The notes below the pieces were generated by a model. That model saw only the letters and a list, made by a program, of their open reading frames with translations. It did no database searches and was not told the DNA's origin. Made by a program: the position numbers and the translations under genes. From an uncultured Eubacteriales bacterium (GTDB lineage: Bacteria; Bacillota_A; Clostridia; Saccharofermentanales; Saccharofermentanaceae): 18,974 nt of DNA. The DNA is taken from positions 1 through 18,974 of the forward strand of contig OMQY01000095.1 in the NCBI GenBank assembly GCA_900313405.1, in the 5' to 3' direction. Positions 1-7,056 of this stretch are shown here, in pieces (position 1 is the stretch's first letter; each line of letters starts with the position of its first letter).

Positions 1-99
1 ACCGCTGTCTCCTGTCAGGACAGTCAGCATCTTGTCCTTCTCTTTGAAACTGTCGGAGGCAAGGATCACTCCGCGGAATTTAAGGGAAGCTCCCGCCAT
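1..99 (-). CDS. recO: RecO, DNA repair protein, N-terminal fragment (cut by window edge)
   Basis: Only the first 33 codons are present; the gene runs off the left edge. The minus-strand reading from ATG at 99 begins MAGASLKFRGVILASDSF and continues with a KDKMLTVLTGDSG stretch. This resembles the start of the RecO OB-fold, where a 'G-x-V-L' strand is followed by 'D-(K/R)-(L/M)-L-T-(V/L)-L-T'. RecO works with RecF and RecR to load RecA onto SSB-coated single-stranded DNA in gap repair. The ATG overlaps the TGA of the upstream ybeY-era gene by one base (TGATG), so translation is probably coupled. The era-recO order is standard in Firmicutes and supports the call. No upstream Shine-Dalgarno sequence stands out. 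Confidence 0.8.
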   Translation of the reverse strand, partial: MAGASLKFRGVILASDSFKEKDKMLTVLTGDSG

Positions 100-1625
100 C
101 AGTCATCGTCTTCGGGAGTATAACCGAAGTCCTTGAGCATTATGTCATTATTCTTCCAGTCATTACGTACTTTTACAAAGAGATCAAGGTAAACCTTACA
201 TCCGCACATTCTCTCGATGTTACGTCTGGCTGCGGTGCCGATACGTTTGATCATCTGTCCCTTTTTGCCGAGGATGATGGCTTTATGCGCCTCACGCTCG
301 CAGATAATGGATGCGCTGATCACAACAACTTCTCTGTCATAATCATCAGCGGCATCCTCAGGATATTTCTCTTTGAACTCCGTGATCTCGACTGCTGTTC
401 CGTGCGGAACTTCCTGATCGGTATAATGGAGCAACTGTTCTCTTATAAGTTCCTTAGCGATCTCTCGCTCGGTCTGATCTGTCATATATTCCGAATCAAA
501 CAGCCTGGGACCTGAAGGAAGAAGTTCTGCAACCTGCTTGAGCAAAACATCCACATTATCTCCGGTCCTTGCACTGATCGGAATGATGTCAGAGAAATCA
601 GAGAGCTTCGAATATTCGGCTATAAGAGGTAAAAGAGACTCCTTTGCCACCTCATCGCTCTTATTGACTGCCAAGATCACTTTTTTGTTGTTCTCACGGC
701 ACACTTCGATAAGCCTTCTCTCTACATTTCCCGGATCCTTGAATCTGCCGTCTGCAAGAAGGACAACAGCATCAGCATTCTTAACGGCTTTGAACGAGTT
801 GCCGACCATGATCTCTGAAAGCTTGGACTTAGGATCATGCACACCGGGAGTGTCGACAAAGATGATCTGAGTATCTTCCGTATTATAGATCGACCTTATA
901 TTGGTCCTCGTTGTCTGAGGCTTATGAGATACTATCGCCACCTTCATCCCGGTTATATAGTTAACAAGCGTCGACTTGCCGGCATTGGGTCTGCCGAGCA
1001 GAGCCACATAACCGCAATGAGAACATATGCTGCCTGCCGGATAAGCGATATTATCAAAGGGACGTTGTTCATCTTCATGTCTTGTAATCTCGGCTTCTTC
1101 ATCATCGAAAGCAAGCCCGACGGCGGACATCAACTGCTTCTGTCTCAAGATCATAATCTTCTCGTCTTTCTCATCAATATGATCATAACCGAGCAAGTGC
1201 AGCAGTGAATGAGCAACAAGAAATACTATCTCGCGCTCTTTTGAATGACCATATTCTTCTGCATTCCTGAACGCAACTTCAGGACACAGGATAATGTCAC
1301 CCAGATTAAGCACATCGCGGCCTTCATCATCTTTCTCGTAGTCACCGGGATCTAACTCACCTTCAATATCGCCATCCTTCATGTTAAGGATCGGAAAAGA
1401 CAGAACATCAGTGACCTTATCGATATTACGATTCTCATTATTCAGTTCTCTGATAACATCAGGATCAACATAAGTAAGTGTTACATATGCATCCCTCAAA
1501 GCATGGACGAGCTTGATATCAACATATGGCTCACCTGCAACCGTTTGGATCACTTGGTCGATCCGGGAGTTATATTCAGAAGTAAGATCATTACTTGAGG
1601 TATCATTTATTATTGTTATTCTCAT
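99..1625 (-). CDS. ybeY-era: YbeY-Era fusion: rRNA-maturation endoribonuclease fused to ribosome-assembly GTPase
   Basis: A single 508-residue reading frame joins two proteins that are usually separate. Residues about 1-170 are YbeY: the LNNENRNIDKVTDVLSF block (R66) and the zinc site HSLLHLLGYDH (H139, H143, H149). An acidic linker of about 35 residues follows, with a CxxC at 201-204. Residues about 205-508 are a full Era: G1 GRPNAGKS (211-218), DTPG (258-261), NKSD (321-324), SAR (351-353), and a KH domain with GKKG (453-456). YbeY acts in 16S rRNA 3'-end maturation and 30S quality control; Era binds the 16S 3' end and aids 30S assembly, so a fusion makes functional sense. Between M166 and M227 there is no in-frame ATG, so a separate Era start is unlikely. 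The start overlaps pgpH by 23 nt and the end overlaps recO by 1 nt. The usual dgkA and cdd genes between ybeY and era are absent. Confidence 0.95.
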   Translation of the reverse strand: MRITIINDTSSNDLTSEYNSRIDQVIQTVAGEPYVDIKLVHALRDAYVTLTYVDPDVIRELNNENRNIDKVTDVLSFPILNMKDGDIEGELDPGDYEKDDEGRDVLNLGDIILCPEVAFRNAEEYGHSKEREIVFLVAHSLLHLLGYDHIDEKDEKIMILRQKQLMSAVGLAFDDEEAEITRHEDEQRPFDNIAYPAGSICSHCGYVALLGRPNAGKSTLVNYITGMKVAIVSHKPQTTRTNIRSIYNTEDTQIIFVDTPGVHDPKSKLSEIMVGNSFKAVKNADAVVLLADGRFKDPGNVERRLIEVCRENNKKVILAVNKSDEVAKESLLPLIAEYSKLSDFSDIIPISARTGDNVDVLLKQVAELLPSGPRLFDSEYMTDQTEREIAKELIREQLLHYTDQEVPHGTAVEITEFKEKYPEDAADDYDREVVVISASIICEREAHKAIILGKKGQMIKRIGTAARRNIERMCGCKVYLDLFVKVRNDWKNNDIMLKDFGYTPEDDD

Positions 1626-3687
1626 CAGGGTACTTTATCCTTTCATGATAGACACCGGCATAAACCTGTCTGAAAGCAACGGTAATATTCTCTATATCAG
1701 CAAAAGACAATCCGGATTCTTTAAGCTGATCCTGATCTATCTTAGACTTGATAAGCTTACGTATCATTGCCTCGACTTCATCAAGATCGGTAGTCTTCAT
1801 CGATTTTACCGCAGCTTCGGTTGTGTCGGCGAGCATTACGATCGCAGATTCACGTGTTGACGGTATATGCCCCTTATATCTGAAGCTATCAACATCAGGA
1901 TCAGGCAGATCATGTTCCTTTGCATAATTCTGTGCTTTTATATAGAAATATGAAGGATATGTCGTACCGTGATGCTCATCGATAACCTTGATTATAGGCT
2001 GAGGGAGTTTATACTTCTTGGCGATCTTTATCCCGTCGACCGTATGAGCAGTGATAATGGCAACACTCTCTTCAACAGTCAGATGATCATGGGGATTATA
2101 TCCTTCGGTCTGATTCTCCGTAAAGCAGAGAGGGTTCTCGAGCTTGCCTACATCATGATAGTATGCGGCAACCTTACAAAGAAGCGCATCGGCGCCGACC
2201 GCTTCGGCTGCGGCATCAGCCAGATTAGCCACCATCATGGAATGCTGATAAGTACCGGACGCCTCGAAAAACAGTTTCTTGAGCAACGGGTGCCCCGGCT
2301 GAGACAGTTCGATGAGCTTTACAGGAGATACGGTGTTAGAGAACAGCTCATATATGGGCATAAGACCGATTGCAGCTACAATGGACAGTAACGAAGAGAT
2401 CGCTACCCAAACTGCATCATCGATAAACTCATTTCTGGTAGCAGCATTGAGGAAGTTGTAGCAAATAGATGCTGCCGTACATAAGATCATAGGAACAATG
2501 ATAAGCGAAGCACTGTTATATCTGTGATTCTTACGGCCGGCAATCGAAGCGCAGACAAGAATACCTACAATGGCAATAAATGCATATTCATGATCGAATC
2601 CGTACAAAGGCCATACAAGGAGCATATTGGATATCGACAGTATGACAGCCGCACTGATTCCGATATACGTTGAGGCGATCGTAGTAAAGAACAGGACGAG
2701 GATCATGATCCCGGATGATATCTTGACTTGATAAAGTGTTGCAGCTATCGGCAACATATAAGTGATCGTGATCATGTAGAAGACCTTGAGAGCCGACAGT
2801 TCTCCGGAATTGATAGCAAATACGTAGATCAGAGTAACAAGAGCTATGAGAAGGACATATATCAGTGCTCTTACAAAAAGAACAACGTCGAAAGCATCAT
2901 CTCTGATCAACTCCAGATCAACAAGTTGGCTGTATACGTGCTCTGTTACAGTATCATCCTTGCTGATGATCTTTGTCCCCTTTTCGACTGTAACAGGATC
3001 ATTCTTAGCAGCACTGTAAGCATTCTCCTGAGCCTCAGTAGTAGCATCGACATCATAGACTGAATTGTAGTTCATGTAGAGCTTCAATGTCTTAGACAAA
3101 AGATCGGCGTAGTTGGAGTATGATGTCTCTTCAAGGAGCATCTGATTGATCTTCTCGTCGATCATGGCATTTAATGTATCAGTATTTACATTCTCCTGCA
3201 TGATCAGCTCAGCAATAGTATTGGCTCTGAACTGAAGATAATTGAATGCTGATGTCGACATCGAGAAGAAAAGGTCGATATCATCATCACCCGGAACAAT
3301 GCCGATACCGTCATAGAGATCGGTCTTGAGCTCTTCACGGATCTCGGAGAAATCGCTCAAGACAGTGCCGTAATCAGATACGAGACGGGTTCTGGCCTGC
3401 TTTGTATTAACGAAAAACAGGCTGACATTATCGATACTCTTCTTCGACAGTTCTTCTGAGCGGACAAAGATAGGCTTGATACTGTTCTTTGCAATATTGG
3501 CCTCGCGTTCTGTCTGATATGTATCGACAAAATTACGGGTGGCATATATGTCACTGTTGCTGACCGAACCTACGGCGAGATTATATCTCTTGGGAAGATA
3601 ACCGTAAAAAATAAGGAGCGATATAATCGCCACAGTCATTATCAAAGTAACCGTCTTCTGGAATCTGACACTGAAAGAAACGTTCAT
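1603..3687 (-). CDS. pgpH: PgpH/YqfF, 7TM-HD cyclic-di-AMP phosphodiesterase
   Basis: A 694-residue membrane protein of the 7TMR-HD family. It has an N-terminal membrane segment (about 13-30), a long extracytoplasmic 7TMR-HDED region (about 45-260), a cluster of hydrophobic segments (about 266-445), and a cytoplasmic HD phosphohydrolase domain (about 470-680). The predicted metal ligands are visible: H482 in YQHSMM, H511-D512 in YYHDVGK, H548, H572-H573 and D621. Their spacing matches what I recall for Listeria PgpH, which hydrolyses c-di-AMP to pApA. The likely role is therefore control of c-di-AMP, and through it potassium and osmotic balance. The start is ATG with an AGAGGTG Shine-Dalgarno five bases upstream. 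It overlaps the phoH stop by 4 nt (ATGA), and its own end overlaps ybeY-era by 23 nt. The substrate is inferred from family membership. Confidence 0.93.
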   Translation of the reverse strand: MNVSFSVRFQKTVTLIMTVAIISLLIFYGYLPKRYNLAVGSVSNSDIYATRNFVDTYQTEREANIAKNSIKPIFVRSEELSKKSIDNVSLFFVNTKQARTRLVSDYGTVLSDFSEIREELKTDLYDGIGIVPGDDDIDLFFSMSTSAFNYLQFRANTIAELIMQENVNTDTLNAMIDEKINQMLLEETSYSNYADLLSKTLKLYMNYNSVYDVDATTEAQENAYSAAKNDPVTVEKGTKIISKDDTVTEHVYSQLVDLELIRDDAFDVVLFVRALIYVLLIALVTLIYVFAINSGELSALKVFYMITITYMLPIAATLYQVKISSGIMILVLFFTTIASTYIGISAAVILSISNMLLVWPLYGFDHEYAFIAIVGILVCASIAGRKNHRYNSASLIIVPMILCTAASICYNFLNAATRNEFIDDAVWVAISSLLSIVAAIGLMPIYELFSNTVSPVKLIELSQPGHPLLKKLFFEASGTYQHSMMVANLADAAAEAVGADALLCKVAAYYHDVGKLENPLCFTENQTEGYNPHDHLTVEESVAIITAHTVDGIKIAKKYKLPQPIIKVIDEHHGTTYPSYFYIKAQNYAKEHDLPDPDVDSFRYKGHIPSTRESAIVMLADTTEAAVKSMKTTDLDEVEAMIRKLIKSKIDQDQLKESGLSFADIENITVAFRQVYAGVYHERIKYPDENNNNK

Positions 3688-4628
3688 CTTTGCACCTCTT
3701 GGGCCCTTCTGTCATATGCTTCAACTATCCTCTGAACAAGAGGATTACGAACAATATCGGCATTATTCAGCGATACGATGCTAATCCCCTCGGTACCGTC
3801 CAAAACCTTCATACAATCATAGAGACCGCTTGTTGTCCCCCTGGGCAGATCTATCTGAGTAAAATCACCGCATACACATGCTTTGCAGTTGAGTCCGATC
3901 CTCGTCAGGAACATCTTCATCTGTTCGATCGTAGTGTTCTGAGCCTCATCGAGCAGAACAAAAGCATCATCAAGATTCCTGCCTCGCATAAAAGCAAGAG
4001 GTGAAACCTCGATAAGTCCTTTCTCGTAATATCGCTCGAAAAGCTCCTGACCAAGGAGCACGCCGAGAGCATCATATATGGGTCTCATATAGGGATTAAC
4101 TTTCTCCTCTATATCACCCGGCAAGAATCCGAGCCTCTCGCCTGCCTCGACAGCAGGTCTGGTAAGGATGATCCTTGATACTTCACGGTTCCTGAACGCC
4201 TTAACAGCCATCGACACACCCAGGAAAGTCTTACCTGAACCGGCCGGGCCGCTGCAGATTACAAGTTCAGAACGCTTAAGCGCATCCGTATATACCTTCT
4301 GTCCCAGAGTCTTGGCCTTAATAGGTCTGCCTGAAGGAGTCGTATATATGACTTCATCTTTTGATCCGATGAATTCTTCGAGCTGACCGGTCCTGCTCAG
4401 ATAGATAATATAATCCGTGGTCCTCGAGTCTATATCATCATTCTCACTGAATCTGAGAAGAGCATTGATAACGGCGCTGAGACGGCTCATTGACAGATTA
4501 TCATCGCAACTGTAAACGATACTGTTACCGTCAAGTTCGATCTCAGCATTAAAAGCGGCCCTCAGTTTATCCGCTGTAGCGCCTGTAAACAAACGATCTA
4601 TATTACTGTGCTCTATTCTTTCAGTCAT
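3684..4628 (-). CDS. phoH: PhoH-like ATPase (PhoH/PhoL family)
   Basis: A 314-residue P-loop ATPase from the start chosen here. Walker A is GPAGSGKT (residues 127-134), a conserved TRPAVEAGERLGFLPGD block follows (156-172), and Walker B is FVLLDEAQN (223-231). PhoH proteins are predicted RNA-associated ATPases or helicases; neighbourhood with ybeY and era across bacteria suggests a part in rRNA processing. The frame stays open upstream to 4739, overlapping rluD by 59 nt. I chose ATG at 4628 (MTERIEHSN) because a good promoter at 4650-4678 would start transcription near 4643, downstream of the longer starts, and because the resulting length fits the family. A GGGG motif lies 12 nt upstream of this ATG, a rather long spacing. 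It heads a phoH-pgpH-ybeY/era-recO unit. Confidence 0.93.
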   Translation of the reverse strand: MTERIEHSNIDRLFTGATADKLRAAFNAEIELDGNSIVYSCDDNLSMSRLSAVINALLRFSENDDIDSRTTDYIIYLSRTGQLEEFIGSKDEVIYTTPSGRPIKAKTLGQKVYTDALKRSELVICSGPAGSGKTFLGVSMAVKAFRNREVSRIILTRPAVEAGERLGFLPGDIEEKVNPYMRPIYDALGVLLGQELFERYYEKGLIEVSPLAFMRGRNLDDAFVLLDEAQNTTIEQMKMFLTRIGLNCKACVCGDFTQIDLPRGTTSGLYDCMKVLDGTEGISIVSLNNADIVRNPLVQRIVEAYDRRAQEVQR

Positions 4629-4649
4629 ATATTGATATATCCCCATAAG

Positions 4650-4678
4650 ATTATCTAATAACCGTATTAAAAGGTCAA
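4650..4678 (-). promoter_or_regulatory. Sigma-A type promoter for phoH-pgpH-ybeY/era-recO
   Basis: On the minus strand TTGACC (4673-4678) is separated by 17 bp from GATAAT (4650-4655). Each hexamer differs by one base from the sigma-A consensus, and the spacing is optimal. The predicted transcript start is about 4643, giving a leader of roughly 15 nt before the phoH ATG at 4628. It occupies most of the 52-nt gap after rluD. Read from sequence only. Confidence 0.65.
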
Positions 4679-4680
4679 AT

Positions 4681-5583
4681 CTATAGGAGCGTAAGCTTAC
4701 CTTTAAGTTCTTTATAATAATCCGGCAGTTCCGCATCAAAATGTATCAGTTCACCGGTTATGGGATGGATAAACTCAATAGATGAACTGTGAAGGCACTG
4801 ACCGCTTAAGCCGTAGTGCTTACGTTTGGGCGCATATAACGGATCCCCCACGACAGGATGTCCGATATATACCATATGCGCTCTGATCTGATGGGTCCTT
4901 CCGGTCTCGAGGATCAGTTTCATATCGGTAGCTTCCCGATATCTCTCAACAACTTCGAAATGAGTTATTGAAGGCTTGCCGTCCTCGTTGACGATCATAC
5001 GTCTCCGGTCCTTAGTACTTCTGGATATCGGGGCATCGATCGTACCCTTATTGGGGCCGACGACTCCGTATACCATAGCACGATAGACTCTCTTAACCTC
5101 GTGATTAGCCATCATTTCAGCCATCCTTATATGAGTCTCATTATTCTTGACAGCGAGCATCAATCCCGATGTATCCTTATCGAGTCTGTGAACTATACCG
5201 GGACGTACTACACCGTTAATATCCGACAGGTCGCCGCCACAATGATGAAGAAGTGCGTTAACGAGCGTACCTTCATAATGGCCGCATGCAGGATGAACGA
5301 CCATCCCCTGCGGTTTATTGATTATGATAAGATCCCTGTCTTCATAAACGATATCAAGCGGGATATCTTCCGGTGCTGCATCAGTAGTTACAGCTTCGGG
5401 AATATCAACTTCCACTGCATCTCCGTTCGAGAGCTTAAATCCGGCTTTTGTAACTACGGACCCGTTTACTCTGACGTTTCCTGATGAGATCAGCTGTGAG
5501 AAATATGATCTGGTATAGTTCTCAGAGTTAGAAGCTATAAATGTATCCAGTCTTTGACCATCAGCATTGCTTATCAACTTCAT
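4681..5583 (-). CDS. rluD: RluA-family 23S rRNA pseudouridine synthase (RluD-like)
   Basis: A 300-residue protein with an N-terminal S4 RNA-binding domain (about 1-60) and an RluA-type catalytic domain. The catalytic motif HRLDKDTSG is at 132-140, with D135 the nucleophile, and GRTHQIRAH at 228-236 is the second family signature. It converts specific uridines in rRNA to pseudouridine. Placement right after lspA is a conserved Firmicutes pair, which supports the RluD-like (YlyB) assignment, but exact target uridines cannot be read from sequence. The frame is open to 5634, but I chose ATG at 5583. It has an AAGGGAGAG Shine-Dalgarno at good spacing and starts the S4 domain as in homologues. It overlaps the 3' end of lspA by 23 nt. 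Confidence 0.92.
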   Translation of the reverse strand: MKLISNADGQRLDTFIASNSENYTRSYFSQLISSGNVRVNGSVVTKAGFKLSNGDAVEVDIPEAVTTDAAPEDIPLDIVYEDRDLIIINKPQGMVVHPACGHYEGTLVNALLHHCGGDLSDINGVVRPGIVHRLDKDTSGLMLAVKNNETHIRMAEMMANHEVKRVYRAMVYGVVGPNKGTIDAPISRSTKDRRRMIVNEDGKPSITHFEVVERYREATDMKLILETGRTHQIRAHMVYIGHPVVGDPLYAPKRKHYGLSGQCLHSSSIEFIHPITGELIHFDAELPDYYKELKGKLTLL

Positions 5584-6115
5584 CTTGAGACTCTCCCTTC
5601 TCAGATGCATACTTAGCGAAAAGAAGATCGACATCCTTACTCTTAAATATGATCAACAGTATAAACAATATCGTACCGCATACGGCACAGATATCAGCAA
5701 CATTGAATATCGGGAATGTATAAGAACCGAAGTCGAATCTGAGAAAATCAACGACGTAACCGAGCCTGATCCTATCGATAAGATTTCCGATCGCACCGAC
5801 TGTCAAAAGGACACCGCATACGGCTACAAGTCTGAGATCGATACTTAATGCCTTATATGTGATCCCTATTATAAAAATGGTCATAACTATCGAGAAAGCA
5901 GACAGGACATAGATCCCCCATGAACGGTCAGCCAGAAAACTGAAAGCTGAACCCGTATTACGGACATAATTGATATAAAAGAATCCTTTTATTACGGTCT
6001 TTGAACCTCTGAAACCGATCTTAGAAACGACCAGATACTTAGTGATCTGATCGATTGCCGTAAATACTATGACAGTCAAGACAGCTATCATGTATCTGAT
6101 CTTATTCATATTCAC
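5561..6115 (-). CDS. lspA: Lipoprotein signal peptidase (signal peptidase II)
   Basis: A 184-residue inner-membrane aspartyl protease that removes the signal peptide from lipid-modified prolipoproteins. Four hydrophobic segments are visible (about 7-27, 64-86, 95-113, 139-158). Family motifs are present: DQ (22-23), NTGSAFS (53-59), GNLIDR (110-115), VVDF with catalytic D123, and FNVAD with catalytic D141. The length is slightly above the usual 150-170 because of a charged C-terminal tail (about 159-184), part of which is encoded in the region overlapping rluD. The start overlaps ymdB by 14 nt; a GAGAGG Shine-Dalgarno can serve either M1 or M3, so the start is uncertain by two codons. Confidence 0.95.
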   Translation of the reverse strand: MNMNKIRYMIAVLTVIVFTAIDQITKYLVVSKIGFRGSKTVIKGFFYINYVRNTGSAFSFLADRSWGIYVLSAFSIVMTIFIIGITYKALSIDLRLVAVCGVLLTVGAIGNLIDRIRLGYVVDFLRFDFGSYTFPIFNVADICAVCGTILFILLIIFKSKDVDLLFAKYASEKGESQDEVDKQC

Positions 6116-6878
6116 ATATCCTCTCTATCCTTATACAACTTCCGTTATCATCGATATCAGCCAGAACGCCGCACATGAATGCATCTCCGCTCGCCTGAGA
6201 ATACTTGGCAGGCATCTTTGATATAAGCCTTCGTGCAGAGGCATCGATATCCATTCCGATGATCGAATCAATGCAGCCTGTCATACCAAGATCAGTAATA
6301 TACCCCGTACCGTTCGGAAGTATCCTGTTATCTGCTGTTTGTACATGTGTATGTGTTCCAACCACAAGAGACACCCTTCCGTCGAGATAATAACCCATAA
6401 GCTGCTTTTCGGAAGTAGCTTCCGCATGGAAATCAAGAACAAGGATATCTGCTCTGTCGTCAATATCCGCTATCAGTTTATCAGCACGTCTGAAAGGATT
6501 ATCAGCCGACGGTATCATGGACACCTGGCCGAGAAGATTCAACACAGCGATCTTCTTTCCACACTTATTAATAATACAGTAATCATTCCCGGGCCACTCA
6601 TCAGAGACATTTGCAGGACGAACGACCTGCGGGATCTTATCTACGAGGCCGACGAATTCGGCATTGGAAAACGTATGATTACCGAGTGTTATCGCGTCAG
6701 CGCCCAGACTTACCATCTCCTGCGCAAGCTTAAACGTGATACCCATACCCGCAGCTGAGTTCTCACCGTTGATTATACAGACATCAACAGATTTACTCCG
6801 GAGATAATCCGGAAGTATATGTCTTAAGATATCCATGCCGGGTCTGCCGACAATATCACCTATGAATGCTATCCGCAC
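6102..6878 (-). CDS. ymdB: YmdB-type metallophosphoesterase (2',3'-cyclic nucleotide phosphodiesterase family)
   Basis: A 258-residue protein of the calcineurin-like YmdB family (TIGR00282 type). The metal-site residues are all visible: D8 in GDIVG, E39-N40 in GENS, N67-H68 in GNH, H151 in DFHAE, and H176/H178 in GTHTHVQ. In Bacillus, YmdB hydrolyses 2',3'-cAMP and influences biofilm and motility decisions; here the function is inferred from family. The start codon is GTG at 6878, read from the sequence (CAC on the plus strand), with an AGGCGG Shine-Dalgarno 6 nt upstream. An ATG two bases upstream is out of frame and stops at once. It follows rny, as in Bacillus, but a terminator and a new promoter lie between them. 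No spoVS follows. Confidence 0.93.
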   Translation of the reverse strand: MRIAFIGDIVGRPGMDILRHILPDYLRSKSVDVCIINGENSAAGMGITFKLAQEMVSLGADAITLGNHTFSNAEFVGLVDKIPQVVRPANVSDEWPGNDYCIINKCGKKIAVLNLLGQVSMIPSADNPFRRADKLIADIDDRADILVLDFHAEATSEKQLMGYYLDGRVSLVVGTHTHVQTADNRILPNGTGYITDLGMTGCIDSIIGMDIDASARRLISKMPAKYSQASGDAFMCGVLADIDDNGSCIRIERICEYE

Positions 6879-6909
6879 ATAATACCGCCTGTGTTATATT
6901 TGCCAATGT

Positions 6910-6918
6910 ATTCTAACA
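6910..6918 (-). promoter_or_regulatory. Candidate extended -10 promoter for ymdB-lspA-rluD
   Basis: TGTTAGAAT on the minus strand is an extended -10 element (TGn followed by TAGAAT at 6910-6915). No good -35 hexamer lies at 17 bp, as is common for extended -10 promoters. The predicted transcript start is near 6903, about 25 nt before the GTG. The surrounding sequence is very AT-rich, so chance matches are likely; confidence is moderate. Confidence 0.45.
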
Positions 6919-6953
6919 TAATTATATAAATATATACTAATATGCTTTTTGCA

Positions 6954-6994
6954 TTAAAAAAGGAGACAAACTGCAGAATTGTCTGTCTCCTTTT
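6954..6994 (-). terminator. Intrinsic terminator after rny
   Basis: On the minus strand an 11-bp perfect stem (AAAAGGAGACA at 6994-6984 pairing with TGTCTCCTTTT at 6968-6958), with a 15-nt loop, ends in a run of six T. It lies about 63 nt downstream of the rny stop codon. A shorter alternative pairing inside the loop is possible. The plus-strand side has only four T, so it would terminate poorly in that direction. Confidence 0.8.
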
Positions 6995-7056
6995 GGGTGA
7001 AACCAATCAATAATCCATAATATGTACGTAACTAAGGTATAAGTTTTATGATCATA

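Noticed and set aside
940..1010. A separate internal start for Era within the fused gene
   Set aside because: The only in-frame candidate near the first Era strand is GTG (codon 207), with no ribosome site; nearby ATG triplets are out of frame.
837..1208. Plus-strand open frames opposite ybeY-era, and many like them elsewhere
   Set aside because: Shadow frames with no known domain; the minus-strand products are clearly conserved.
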